32,434 nt of DNA from an uncultured Clostridia bacterium (GTDB lineage: Bacteria > Bacillota > Clostridia > Oscillospirales > Ruminococcaceae), in contig CANQPX010000022.1 in NCBI GenBank assembly GCA_947625915.1, positions 1 to 32,434 of the forward strand. Reading direction: 5' to 3'. Positions 23,370 through 31,621 of this stretch are shown here, piece by piece; positions within the stretch are counted from its first letter, which is position 1, and every line of letters begins with the position of its first letter. The translations under genes and the position numbers were made by a program. The notes under the pieces were generated by a model. The model had not been told where the DNA came from and did not search any database. It worked only from the letters and a program-made list of their open reading frames with translations.

Positions 23370-25206
23370 AGCAAGCACCTCCGATCGCCTTTGAAACACC
23401 GCAGCCCGAGCATTTTTCGCGGCAATTCGGAGTTCTCTCACCGTTCATGGCTTTTTTATGTTCTCTTACCAGAAAATCCCTTGAAATGTAGTGATCGAGA
23501 TGCTGCCACGGCATCACTTCGTCGTAGGATCGTTTCCTGTGCGCATAAAAATCAACGTCCGTGCCTGTTTTTTCAAAAGCTTTCATCCAGAGTTCGTATT
23601 TATAACATTCGTCCCAACTGTCAAATTTGCAGCCGAGTTTCCATGCTTCATATATTGCTTCTCCGAGCCTTCGGTCACCTCTTGCAAGGATAGCTTCAAG
23701 TATGCTCACCTTATAATTATGCCAGCTAACGTTTATCCTCTTTTTGGAACGTATGCTGCCGAGCAGCAGTTTCTGTCTGCGGGTTATTTCCTCAAAAGAT
23801 GCCTGCGGTTCAAATTCAAAGGGCGTGAACGGCTTTGGAACGAATGTTGCACAGCTTATCGAGATGGAAACGTGCCATCCTTTCGGTCTGTTCGGCGTCT
23901 GATAGTAAAGATCGACGATATTTTCCGCAAGTTCGGCGATCCCGACGATATCTTCATCTGTTTCCGTCGGCAGACCGAGCATAAAATAAAGCTTTACCGC
24001 CGTATATCCGCCTTCAAAAGCGATCTTGCAGGCTCTCATTATCTCGTCCTCGGTGATATTTTTGTTTATAACATCGCGCAATCGCTGTGTTCCCGCTTCG
24101 GGAGCAAACGTAAGTCCGCTTTTTCTTACGGCTTTCAGCCGTTCCATAAGTTCATTGCTGAAACGGTCTATGCGCATCGAAGGCAGTGAAAGGCTGATCT
24201 TCTCCTTGTCGGTATATTCCGAGATCATATTCAGAGTCTGTTCTATACTTGAAAGGTCGCTCGTACTTAGCGATGACAAAGAGACTTCCTCGTAGCCTGT
24301 GCTTTCACAAAGCGAACGCGTCTGCCGACAGATAGTCTCCGAACTTTTTTCGCGGAAAGGTCTGTAAATGAAACCCGCTTGACAGAAGCGGCAGCCTCTT
24401 ATGCAGCCCCGCAGGACTTCAACCACCGCGCGGTCATGCACTATCTCACAATACGGAACAACGAACTCTTCGGGGTAATATATGCTGTCAAGGTCTTTTA
24501 TGATGCGTTTTTTTATCTTTTTCGGCGCATAAGGCACATTTGGCAGAACAGCTGCAACAGTTCCGTCCTCGTTGTAAGACACATCATAGAATGAGGGTAT
24601 ATATATCCCTTCTATCTTTGCCGCTTCGGAAAGGAACTCCCGCTTTGAGCAGCCTTGTTTTTTCATTTCCGCATACAGATCCATAAGTTCAAGGTTGACT
24701 TCCTCGCCTTCTCCGAGTATAAATAAGTCAATGAAATCCGCCAGCGGTTCGGGATCGCATATACACGGACCTCCCGCTACAACTATCGGCATATCATCTG
24801 TACGGTCTTTTGCCTTTACAGGCAATCCTGCCAGATCAAGCATATTCAATATATTTGTATAGCAAAGTTCATACTGCACGGTAAAACCTATAAAGTCGAA
24901 TTCCCGTATCGGGTCAAGGCTTTCCAAAGCATAAAGCGGGATATTATTTTCCCGCATAAGTTTCTCCATATCCTCCCACGGAGCAAAAACTCTTTCACAC
25001 CAGAAATTTTCCCGCTTGTTCTTCAAAGAATAAAGTATCTTCATGCCGAGATGGGACATTCCCACATCATATGAATCAGGAAAACAAAAAGCAAATCTCA
25101 CATCGACTTTGCTTTTGTCTTTTACAACGCTGTTAAGTTCCCCGCCTATATATCTGGAAGGATCTCTGACTTTCAGAAGGATATTTTCTATCTGTTCCTT
25201 TAACAT
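23356..25206 (-). CDS. Radical SAM protein with B12-binding-like N-terminus (TIGR03960 type)
   Basis: 616 aa. The N-terminal part (about 35-180) resembles a cobalamin-binding Rossmann domain (FAFCFPDSYDVGMSHLGMKILY; FIGFTVQYELCYTNILNML; VVAGGPCICDPEPLADFIDLFILGEGE). The radical SAM core has the 4Fe-4S motif CIRGCRFC (Cys268, 272, 275). Further core signatures are SLSSLSTSDLSSI, FAPEAGTQRLRDVINKN and KLYFMLGLPTETDEDI. The C-terminal part ends with cysteines in CREKCSGCG and may bind a second cluster. The substrate is unknown; family context links it to RNA or ribosome modification, which is inference. AAAGGA precedes the ATG. Downstream partner DUF2344 overlaps it. Confidence 0.93.
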   Translation of the reverse strand: MLKEQIENILLKVRDPSRYIGGELNSVVKDKSKVDVRFAFCFPDSYDVGMSHLGMKILYSLKNKRENFWCERVFAPWEDMEKLMRENNIPLYALESLDPIREFDFIGFTVQYELCYTNILNMLDLAGLPVKAKDRTDDMPIVVAGGPCICDPEPLADFIDLFILGEGEEVNLELMDLYAEMKKQGCSKREFLSEAAKIEGIYIPSFYDVSYNEDGTVAAVLPNVPYAPKKIKKRIIKDLDSIYYPEEFVVPYCEIVHDRAVVEVLRGCIRGCRFCQAGFIYRPFREKSSETICRQTRSLCESTGYEEVSLSSLSTSDLSSIEQTLNMISEYTDKEKISLSLPSMRIDRFSNELMERLKAVRKSGLTFAPEAGTQRLRDVINKNITEDEIMRACKIAFEGGYTAVKLYFMLGLPTETDEDIVGIAELAENIVDLYYQTPNRPKGWHVSISISCATFVPKPFTPFEFEPQASFEEITRRQKLLLGSIRSKKRINVSWHNYKVSILEAILARGDRRLGEAIYEAWKLGCKFDSWDECYKYELWMKAFEKTGTDVDFYAHRKRSYDEVMPWQHLDHYISRDFLVREHKKAMNGERTPNCREKCSGCGVSKAIGGACFGKD

Positions 25207-25231
25207 TATTTTACATTCCTTTCATCGTATA

Positions 25232-25819
25232 TCAGCATAAAGCCGCCGAGATAAGCAGGTAGCACATTGTGATATACAATGTAAAATTTCCCTTTCCGAC
25301 AAATGCAAAGCAGATCATTATAAGAATTATCATAAAAATATTCAGCCTTTTAAGGTATCTTTCCAGCATACAAGCCCGTGAAAAGCTGCATATCCTGTAT
25401 ATTACCGCAATTATCAGCTTTCCGCCGTCAAGATATTGCAGCGGAAGAAGATTGAATACCCCTATAACGGCATTTATTGCCGAAAAAAGTTTCATTTCAA
25501 AGCTGTCCGACAGACCGAATACCGCCGCAGCGGCAAAATTCGCCAGACTTCCGCCCATAAGGACAAGAAGTTCCGTTCCAAAGCTTGTAAAGCACAATTG
25601 CTTGTCGGGAGTGATCTTTATTCCCGCGCCGTAGAACAGTATCCTTTTTGTTTTTATGCCGGATATTTTCATTATCAGAAGATGTCCCAGTTCGTGCCAT
25701 ATACAGGAGGCAAGTCCCGATACCGCATAGCCGTTCCCCAATATCATCAGCAGCGATACCGATGCAAAAAAGCTGAAATCAAATGCTATGCAGATCTTTC
25801 CGAATTTTAATTCAAACAT
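25232..25819 (-). CDS. Site-2 protease, M50 family, SpoIVFB-like by position
   Basis: 195 aa membrane metalloprotease. The zinc motif HELGH (42-46) lies in a membrane segment, and the third ligand is in NLLPLQYLDGG (Asp131), as in SpoIVFB. Several further hydrophobic stretches give about five to six transmembrane segments. SpoIVFB cleaves pro-sigma-K in the mother cell. Position just before the radical SAM/DUF2344 pair and just after a small one-pass membrane protein matches the clostridial spoIVFA-spoIVFB locus. The protein is shorter than Bacillus SpoIVFB (no CBS domain). No ribosome binding site precedes its ATG, which lies directly after the upstream stop, so translation is probably coupled. 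Confidence 0.85.
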   Translation of the reverse strand: MFELKFGKICIAFDFSFFASVSLLMILGNGYAVSGLASCIWHELGHLLIMKISGIKTKRILFYGAGIKITPDKQLCFTSFGTELLVLMGGSLANFAAAAVFGLSDSFEMKLFSAINAVIGVFNLLPLQYLDGGKLIIAVIYRICSFSRACMLERYLKRLNIFMIILIMICFAFVGKGNFTLYITMCYLLISAALC

Positions 25820-25820
25820 A

Positions 25821-26120
25821 TCAGGAGATCGGCACGGCTTTCAGCATATTATGGAGCATTTCAAAAGTTTCCTCGATATTTCCCGCCGCCGAACTTTTTT
25901 CGGAATAAAACTCGTATATTTCGCAGGCAAGCTCGTTGTTGAAGATATTCAAAGCCGTAAACAATATAGCTGCGATCACGCATAATATTGCTTGGAACAG
26001 TATGATATCCCCAAATGTAACGGTTTTTTTCTTTTGCACGAACAATTCCGTAAGTTCTACAGGCTCTTCACTTTCATTAGTTTGCTGTAAAGTATCATTA
26101 CTTAACACGTTTTCTTCCAT
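25821..26120 (-). CDS. Short one-pass membrane protein in the SpoIVFA position
   Basis: 99 aa, no clear family. An acidic cytoplasmic N-terminus (about 1-25) is followed by a lysine patch (FVQKKKTVTF), one membrane segment (about 38-60) and an outside tail of about 40 residues. I use the ATG at 26120, which has AAAGGGG upstream; an earlier GTG overlaps that site. It directly precedes the M50 protease (1 nt between genes). In other sporulators this slot holds SpoIVFA, which has the same topology but adds a LytM/M23 domain outside. Here that domain is absent. It may be a reduced SpoIVFA or an unrelated regulator. Confidence 0.75.
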   Translation of the reverse strand: MEENVLSNDTLQQTNESEEPVELTELFVQKKKTVTFGDIILFQAILCVIAAILFTALNIFNNELACEIYEFYSEKSSAAGNIEETFEMLHNMLKAVPIS

Positions 26121-26169
26121 GATCTTGTCCCCTTTCACAATATAATATTTGTAAAAGCGGACAAATATG

Positions 26170-27390
26170 TTACTTTTTTATCCTTATAATGGAATTTTTA
26201 GGATAAACTTTTTCACACGGTATCATAAGCTTCATCATAGCATGATTTGCATTTTCGATCTCTGTTCCGTCCTGATCGAAAAGTTTTTCTATTATAATAG
26301 TATCAAAGTGTTCCTTAGGCGAAAGTATCTCAACAGTTTCTCCTCTGCTGAAATAGTTTCTCTGTGTAGCATATATCATTCCGCCGTGACATTCATCTAT
26401 TACCGCGGCAATGTCATATTCACGGATATATCCGCTGTTTTCGTAATACTGGCAATCCTTGGGATGCCCGAAAAAGAACCCTGTACAATAGTTCCTGTGG
26501 CTGACTTTAAAAACTTCCTCTTTTATCCATTCGGGAAGTTTATAGTTATCCGGAGACTCTTTCAGGATATCCGCCGCCATTCGGTATGCGTTTGTAACAA
26601 CAGAAACATAATACGAAGATTTTGCCCTGCCTTCTATTTTGAAGCTTGTAACGCCCGCTTCCGCAAGTTTATCGAGGTGATCTATCATGCAAAGGTCTTT
26701 TGCATTAAGAATGTAACTCCCCTTTTCGTCCTCAAAGATCGGATAAAATTCTCCTTCCCGCTTTTCCTCCATAAGATGGTAGCCCCATCTGCAGGGTTGA
26801 GCACATTCGCCCCTGTTTGCGTCACGGTTCACCAGATACTGTGAAAGCAGGCATCTTCCCGAAAAAGACATACACATTGCTCCGTGGACGAAAGCTTCTA
26901 TATCCAGTTCTGCGGGAGTTTTAGCCCGTATCTCCGCGATCTCCTCCAGAGAAAGTTCTCTTGCCACAACTACACGCTTTACTCCCATATTGTAAAGTTC
27001 CGAAGCTGTCACATAATTAACTATCCCCGTTTGCGTGGACATATGGATCTCCATATCGGGAGCATATTTTTTTACCAGCGAAAGAAGTCCCAGATCCGCG
27101 ACTATCACCGCATCAACGCCGCTTGAAACGGCTTCTTCCATGAACTGTCTGAAGTAAGGTATCTCATCGTTTCTCGGGAGAGTATTGCAGGTAAGGTAGA
27201 CCTTGACATTTCTTGAATGAGAAAGTTCCACCGCCGACTTTAATTCATCATATGTGAAATTTTTCGGACCCGCTCTCATTCCGAAAGTTTTTCCGCCCAG
27301 ATAAACGGCGTCAGCGCCGTAATCTACCGCCGCGTTCAGCCTTTCGGTATCTCCTGCTGGAGCAAGGACTTCAAGTTTATCTATCTGCAT
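26170..27390 (-). CDS. Peptidase U32 family protein (TrhP-like)
   Basis: 406 aa. The U32 barrel begins with LEVLAPAGDTERLNAAVDYGADAVYLGG and carries the four conserved cysteines in AMCMSFSGRCLLS and GECAQPCRW, then KIEGRAKSSYYV. Despite the old peptidase name, characterised members such as TrhP and RlhA hydroxylate tRNA or rRNA and carry an iron-sulfur cluster. I infer a role in tRNA wobble-uridine hydroxylation but cannot separate TrhP from other branches. The C-terminal OB-like extension (FSRGETVEILSPKEHFDTI) fits the YrrO/TrhP long form. GGAGG precedes the ATG; mltG lies 15 nt upstream. Confidence 0.93.
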   Translation of the reverse strand: MQIDKLEVLAPAGDTERLNAAVDYGADAVYLGGKTFGMRAGPKNFTYDELKSAVELSHSRNVKVYLTCNTLPRNDEIPYFRQFMEEAVSSGVDAVIVADLGLLSLVKKYAPDMEIHMSTQTGIVNYVTASELYNMGVKRVVVARELSLEEIAEIRAKTPAELDIEAFVHGAMCMSFSGRCLLSQYLVNRDANRGECAQPCRWGYHLMEEKREGEFYPIFEDEKGSYILNAKDLCMIDHLDKLAEAGVTSFKIEGRAKSSYYVSVVTNAYRMAADILKESPDNYKLPEWIKEEVFKVSHRNYCTGFFFGHPKDCQYYENSGYIREYDIAAVIDECHGGMIYATQRNYFSRGETVEILSPKEHFDTIIIEKLFDQDGTEIENANHAMMKLMIPCEKVYPKNSIIRIKK

Positions 27391-27405
27391 AAAGACCTCC
27401 GAAGA

Positions 27406-28740
27406 TCATTGTACCAGACCTGCTTCAACAAGATTTTGTTCATGTTCTTCGAGAGTCCTTGCGTAATAGAATTCTCCCGTTTCAAGATTTGAACAGAAAA
27501 AGTAGTAATCCGTTTCAGACGGGTAAAGCACAGCGTTTATAGCGTCAAGTCCCGGGTTGCATATCGGTCCGGGAGGAAGTCCCGCGCCGCGGTATGTATC
27601 ATATGCTTCAAATATTTTTTCCGACTTTACCTCAATATTCGGCATAATAATGTCTTCCACATAGTTTGTTGTAGGATCCGACTGCAAAAGCGGGAATTCA
27701 TCGGGATCGTTCAGACGGTTATAAAAGACCGAAGCGACATTTTTCATATCTCTTGTGTTTGACGCTTCCGCCTGCACCATTGAAGCAAGCGTCAGGACTT
27801 CTTCCAGATCCATTTGCAGGTCGTCCATTCTTCCGTACAGATCCGGCGTAATGCGTGCTTCAAAGTTTTTATAGAATTTCTTAGCCACTACTCTCGGATC
27901 TTCATCAAGGTAGAATTGATATGTATCGGGGAAAAGGTAGCCTTCCATCTTATAGAACTTCATAGCGCTGACCTTGACTTTTTCCTCAAAATCAAAGCCG
28001 AAGCTGGAAGAATTGAACACTTTTATAAATTCATCCGCATCGCAAACGCCTTTTTCTTCAAGCTTCTGCGCCGCTTCAAATATCGTTATGCCTTCCGGGA
28101 AGACGATATCCGCCGTTTCGCGCTGTTCTTCCACTTCTTCCTGCAAAGTTTCAATGATCGTGCTGTAGTCCATGTTCGGGGAAAGTATATGTGTTCCTGC
28201 GATATATGTTCCGTCCGCTCCTTTTATTTTAGAGAAAAGCTTGAATAATGACGGATCTGCGATTATACCTTCTCTGAAAAGCTGTTCCGCGATATCCGTT
28301 GTGCTTGAACCCATAGGTATCTCAACGACGGACTCGATATCGGATTTTCCTATGCCGAAAAGTTCTTTTGCGCATTTAAGTGCAAAAACAGCCGCAAGGA
28401 TAGATACGGAAATAATTACCACACTAAGGATAACTCCGAAAATTATATGAGTATGACCGCGTTTTTTGCGCCGTTTAGTTTCTTTGTAACGCGGTTCGGG
28501 CAATTCTTCATATGCTTCTTCATCTTCATTTTCATTGATGTCATTGTCCGTGAGTTTTTCTGTCTCATCGCTGCCGACAGCTTCCGCAGTATCGGGCATA
28601 CTCTCCGCATCATCGGGCGCAGTTACTTCCGCAGCGGAAGTTTCTTCTTCCACGGCGGCGTCTGCGGGAAGTTCATCCGGTATGCTTTCCCGTATGTCGT
28701 CCAATGTAACGTTATCCTCGGTAATTTCTTTATTTACCAT
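27406..28740 (-). CDS. mltG: Endolytic murein transglycosylase MltG
   Basis: About 444 aa. It cuts nascent peptidoglycan glycan strands at the outer face of the membrane. The C-terminal YceG domain is clear: DIVFPEGITIFEAAQKL, the catalytic Glu325 in LASMVQAEAS, LLQSDPTTNYV, and YRGAGLPPGPICNPGLDAI. One membrane segment (about 98-122) follows a basic patch (KRRKKRG). Ahead of it is an unusually acidic, low-complexity cytoplasmic tail of about 85 residues. I use the ATG at 28740 with AAAGGA about 11 nt upstream; it overlaps the preceding gene by 11 nt. A longer frame that starts 33 nt earlier lacks a site. Confidence 0.95.
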   Translation of the reverse strand: MVNKEITEDNVTLDDIRESIPDELPADAAVEEETSAAEVTAPDDAESMPDTAEAVGSDETEKLTDNDINENEDEEAYEELPEPRYKETKRRKKRGHTHIIFGVILSVVIISVSILAAVFALKCAKELFGIGKSDIESVVEIPMGSSTTDIAEQLFREGIIADPSLFKLFSKIKGADGTYIAGTHILSPNMDYSTIIETLQEEVEEQRETADIVFPEGITIFEAAQKLEEKGVCDADEFIKVFNSSSFGFDFEEKVKVSAMKFYKMEGYLFPDTYQFYLDEDPRVVAKKFYKNFEARITPDLYGRMDDLQMDLEEVLTLASMVQAEASNTRDMKNVASVFYNRLNDPDEFPLLQSDPTTNYVEDIIMPNIEVKSEKIFEAYDTYRGAGLPPGPICNPGLDAINAVLYPSETDYYFFCSNLETGEFYYARTLEEHEQNLVEAGLVQ

Positions 28741-29332
28741 CAGAATTCTTTTCCTTTCTGTGATCTTCAACAAATTTTTCCGTAATTACGATATCCGCCG
28801 GAACATCATATTCTCCGCACGGAAGATGTTCTTCCATACATTCGGAATAGCATATCCCTATTTTGAGCAGCTCCCTGTGTGCGGACAAAAAACGGTCGTA
28901 AAAGCCTTTGCCGTAGCCGAGACGGTGTCCGTCCTTATCGTAAGAAAGCGCGGGAACGATGCATATCCCTCCGTCAAAGCGGGAAATTTCCCTGCATTTT
29001 TCCGTGATAGGCTCATATATCCCGAAATATCCTTTTTCCAGTTCGTCAAAGGAACGTATCTCAAAAAAAGCCATATTCCCGTTTTTGTCAAGACTTTTCG
29101 GGACGGCTGCGGTCTTTCCGCAGCGGAAAGTATGCTCTAACAGTCGGAACGTGTCAGCTTCTGTTTCTGTGGAAACATACGTTAACAGCAGATCGCAGCG
29201 TTTATATTCATCAAGCGAAACGATCCTTTCAAATATCCGTTCGTCATAAGATCTTTTGTTCTCAGGGAGCATTTCTGCGCGCAAAGCCTTGTATTTCTGC
29301 CGCAAAAATTTTTTGTCTGCGGTCACGGACAT
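28730..29332 (-). CDS. 5-formyltetrahydrofolate cyclo-ligase
   Basis: 200 aa. It converts 5-formyl-THF to 5,10-methenyl-THF with ATP and returns a storage folate to one-carbon metabolism. The N-terminal K-x-x-LR-x-KYKALRAEM helix, EADTFRLLEHTF and the diagnostic motif DKDGHRLGYGKGFYDRFL (about 130-147) are present. The start overlaps the end of the DJ-1 gene by 10 nt. The ribosome binding site is weak, suggesting coupling. It overlaps mltG downstream. Confidence 0.96.
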   Translation of the reverse strand: MSVTADKKFLRQKYKALRAEMLPENKRSYDERIFERIVSLDEYKRCDLLLTYVSTETEADTFRLLEHTFRCGKTAAVPKSLDKNGNMAFFEIRSFDELEKGYFGIYEPITEKCREISRFDGGICIVPALSYDKDGHRLGYGKGFYDRFLSAHRELLKIGICYSECMEEHLPCGEYDVPADIVITEKFVEDHRKEKNSDGK

Positions 29333-29865
29333 AATATCGCTTCTTTGATCTTGTCGCTGCGTTCTTTTGAAATAAGCGCTTCAATAAGTTTCAAGCCGAA
29401 ATCGACGGCAACTCCCGCTCCTCTTGCGGTAATTATGTTCCCGTCGATAACAGCGGGAACATCAAGGACTTCCGCGCCTTCGAGTTCTTTTTCATAGCCT
29501 GTGTAGCAAACGGCTTTTTTGCCTTTTAACAAGCCTTTGTGTCCGAGTATAGACGGTGCCGCGCATATTGCTCCTATAAGAACGTTATTTTTTGCGCAGT
29601 AGTCTATAGCCGCCTGTACAACTTTGGACTTTTCGAGATTTACCGTTCCGGGCATACCTCCGGGAAGAACTATCATTTCAAGATCGCTGTTGAATTCTAT
29701 CAGCAGATCTTCCGTATCGGTGAAAACAGGGATATTATGGGAACTTTTGATAATATTGTCCCCTACGCCCACGGTGTAAACTTCCTTTCCGCAGCGTCTT
29801 AAAAGGTCGATGGGAGCAACGGCTTCGGTCTCTTCAAAGCCTTCCGCAAGAAAAACATAGATCAT
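29323..29865 (-). CDS. DJ-1/PfpI family protein (YajL-like)
   Basis: 180 aa, one flavodoxin-like DJ-1 domain. The reactive cysteine is Cys101 in the nucleophile elbow AICAAPSILG, and the partner Glu is in AEGFEETEA near the N-terminus. The core VLPGGMPGT and GAGVAVDFGLKLIE regions are intact. Proposed activities include glyoxalase or deglycase and chaperone roles; the actual one is not known here. A strong AGGAGG precedes the ATG. It lies 19 nt after the DUF2156 gene. Confidence 0.94.
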   Translation of the reverse strand: MIYVFLAEGFEETEAVAPIDLLRRCGKEVYTVGVGDNIIKSSHNIPVFTDTEDLLIEFNSDLEMIVLPGGMPGTVNLEKSKVVQAAIDYCAKNNVLIGAICAAPSILGHKGLLKGKKAVCYTGYEKELEGAEVLDVPAVIDGNIITARGAGVAVDFGLKLIEALISKERSDKIKEAILCP

Positions 29866-29884
29866 ATTGATCTCCTCCTTAAAG

Positions 29885-30778
29885 TTATTTGAATGTTACA
29901 ACATTTTTTTGGAGCATGAACGCAGGGTGATATGAACGCTTTGATCTGCGGAGCCCTTCCAAGCCGAGGTCTTCCTCGCGGTTGATGTAGGTATAGCCTT
30001 TTGCCGCGGAAAGTGCAAATTCGTTGTTTATGGCGGCATATGCGCCCTGTATGTCGGCGTTCGCCTTTTCGATGTGGATATCGAATGTGTCGGAATTTAT
30101 CCCGTCGCCGATCGTAAAGGCTTCAAGCTTTCCATCGACGGTGATGACTCCGCCTTTAAGTCCGAGTTCGCCGAAACTGTTCATAAAAGTATTTATAGCG
30201 AACTGTTCCGCAACTTTTGATTCATCGTCGTAAGCGTTGTCAAGATCATATTTCCTCGCCGCGAACTCTATGCAGTCGTCAAAGTCTTTTTCGGTCATAT
30301 CGTGATATTCCCAATTATTTTCGCGGAACCTTGCCAGATGGTTCCGTTTCTGGTGGTATTTTTTGCCTGCAAGCGTCTGTAACTTTTCCGCTTCGTAAAT
30401 GTAGTCGGAGTCCGCTTCATCACAGGAAACGGTGTACATATCGGGGAAAAGCTCCTCAAAAATTGCCAGTTCTTCATTTGTGACCGAATTTACGATCAGC
30501 GGTGAACCGTTTTCCTCCGCTTCTTTTTTCAGCGTCAGGAAAAGATCCCTGTAGTCGCCTTTCCCCGCGGGAAAGGTAAACCTCAATCCGTATTTTTCCG
30601 AACGTGAGATATAAAAATCCTTGTAGCGGCAGATCGTTGCTTTATAGAGCCTGTACCAAGCGATATTGTTTGCGAAATTATATTCACAGCCTTTGAAGTC
30701 GGATAATTTCAGAAGTTCCGTGACCCAAGGTCTGTCCGAAAGTTCAATAACCCTGAAATCGAGCATTTTACATATCAT
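29885..30778 (-). CDS. DUF2156 protein (GNAT-like, LPG-synthase C-terminal type)
   Basis: 297 aa. Two GNAT-like halves, typical of stand-alone DUF2156 proteins related to the soluble domain of lysyl-phosphatidylglycerol synthase. Visible family blocks: CEYNFANNIAW, KKYHQKRNHLARF (about 138-150), INTFMNSFGELGLKGGVI, and the C-terminal YTYINREEDLGLEGLRRSKRSYHPAFM. It probably transfers an aminoacyl or acyl group, with unknown donor and acceptor. The ATG overlaps the tmk stop (ATGA). A second ATG at 30766 (MLDFRVIEL) resembles the usual family start and is equally possible. Confidence 0.92.
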   Translation of the reverse strand: MICKMLDFRVIELSDRPWVTELLKLSDFKGCEYNFANNIAWYRLYKATICRYKDFYISRSEKYGLRFTFPAGKGDYRDLFLTLKKEAEENGSPLIVNSVTNEELAIFEELFPDMYTVSCDEADSDYIYEAEKLQTLAGKKYHQKRNHLARFRENNWEYHDMTEKDFDDCIEFAARKYDLDNAYDDESKVAEQFAINTFMNSFGELGLKGGVITVDGKLEAFTIGDGINSDTFDIHIEKANADIQGAYAAINNEFALSAAKGYTYINREEDLGLEGLRRSKRSYHPAFMLQKNVVTFK

Positions 30779-31437
30779 TCCTCTATCAGTCTTAATAATT
30801 CCAGAATTTTACTGCTGATATCTTCTATCGGCAGAGGTTTTCCGTCACTGCTGCATGGTATAACTTTCCAGCCCAGCTTTTCCGCTGCGTAAAGTGCCGA
30901 TCTGCGGCAGGAACGCAGATAATTTACATTTGCCTCGTGGATATCCTTGCGGCTCTCGTCGCCGTGGTAGCGTTCCGACATAAGCTTCTGGGAAATTTCC
31001 ACAGGCATATCGAGAAATATCACCATATCCGGCTTGGGAAGTCCAAGTTTGCCGTATTCGTAATCGTCGAGCCAGTCAAGGTAGCTGTCCCATTGTTCTT
31101 CCGGAAGCTTGACCATCTGGTGGATAGCGTTTGAAGAAACATATCTGCTTGCCAAGATAAATTCTCCCCGCCTGTAGTTATCTTCCCAGAACATTTTGTA
31201 GCTTGCGTATCTGTCAACGGCGTAAAAGCTTGACGCGGCATAAGCGTTGACGTCCTCGGCGTTATCGGCGATCTCGCCGTTAAGGTACATTTTCACCAAA
31301 GCGGAAGAAGGCTTTTCATAATCGGGGAAACTTATTGCCTTTACGGAATGTTGTTCCGAAAGTTTTTTTATCATTATCTCAAATTGAGTGGTCTTTCCGC
31401 TGCCGTCAAGACCGTCCAGAACTATTAATTTTCCCAT
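30775..31437 (-). CDS. tmk: Thymidylate kinase
   Basis: 220 aa. It phosphorylates dTMP to dTDP. P-loop GLDGSGKT (residues 9-16), the base-binding VDRYAS motif, and LASRYVSSNAIHQ are present. The lid SERYHGDESRKDIHE has the arrangement seen in a Firmicute subgroup with a longer lid. GGGAG precedes the ATG, and a good promoter lies about 35 nt upstream. It is the first gene of the tmk-DUF2156-DJ-1-cyclo-ligase-mltG-U32 run, all spaced by overlaps or short gaps. Confidence 0.94.
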   Translation of the reverse strand: MGKLIVLDGLDGSGKTTQFEIMIKKLSEQHSVKAISFPDYEKPSSALVKMYLNGEIADNAEDVNAYAASSFYAVDRYASYKMFWEDNYRRGEFILASRYVSSNAIHQMVKLPEEQWDSYLDWLDDYEYGKLGLPKPDMVIFLDMPVEISQKLMSERYHGDESRKDIHEANVNYLRSCRRSALYAAEKLGWKVIPCSSDGKPLPIEDISSKILELLRLIEE

Positions 31438-31470
31438 TACATTACTCCCGATAAATTTTTACCAATATAC

Positions 31471-31499
31471 ATTATACCATTAAATTTTCATTTCGTCAA
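31471..31499 (-). promoter_or_regulatory. Sigma-A promoter of the tmk operon
   Basis: On the minus strand TTGACG (31494-31499), a 17-nt spacer and TATAAT (31471-31476). One mismatch in twelve. The -10 is about 34 nt from the tmk ATG. Confidence 0.88.
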
Positions 31500-31576
31500 T
31501 ACGGAACTTAGTCCTGCCGCGCCGTAAAAGGGCGCAAATTAACAAAATTTTAAAACTTTTCAGTTTCTTTAAAATC

Positions 31577-31609
31577 AAAAACGCTGCCGCGGAAAACGGC
31601 AGCGTTTTT
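31577..31609 (-). terminator. Intrinsic terminator of the cysteine-rich protein gene
   Basis: On the minus strand, a 12-bp stem (AAAAACGCTGCC / GGCAGCGTTTTT) with a GC-containing 9-nt loop, followed by T-rich sequence. It lies 13 nt past the stop at 31622. Confidence 0.92.
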
Positions 31610-31621
31610 GTTATCGGCATA

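Noticed and set aside
26121-26170. Possible sigma-E promoter ahead of the SpoIVFA-position gene
   Set aside because: A CATATT-like -35 and CAAATATT -10 are present, but spacing is about 12 nt and two positions of the -10 do not fit.
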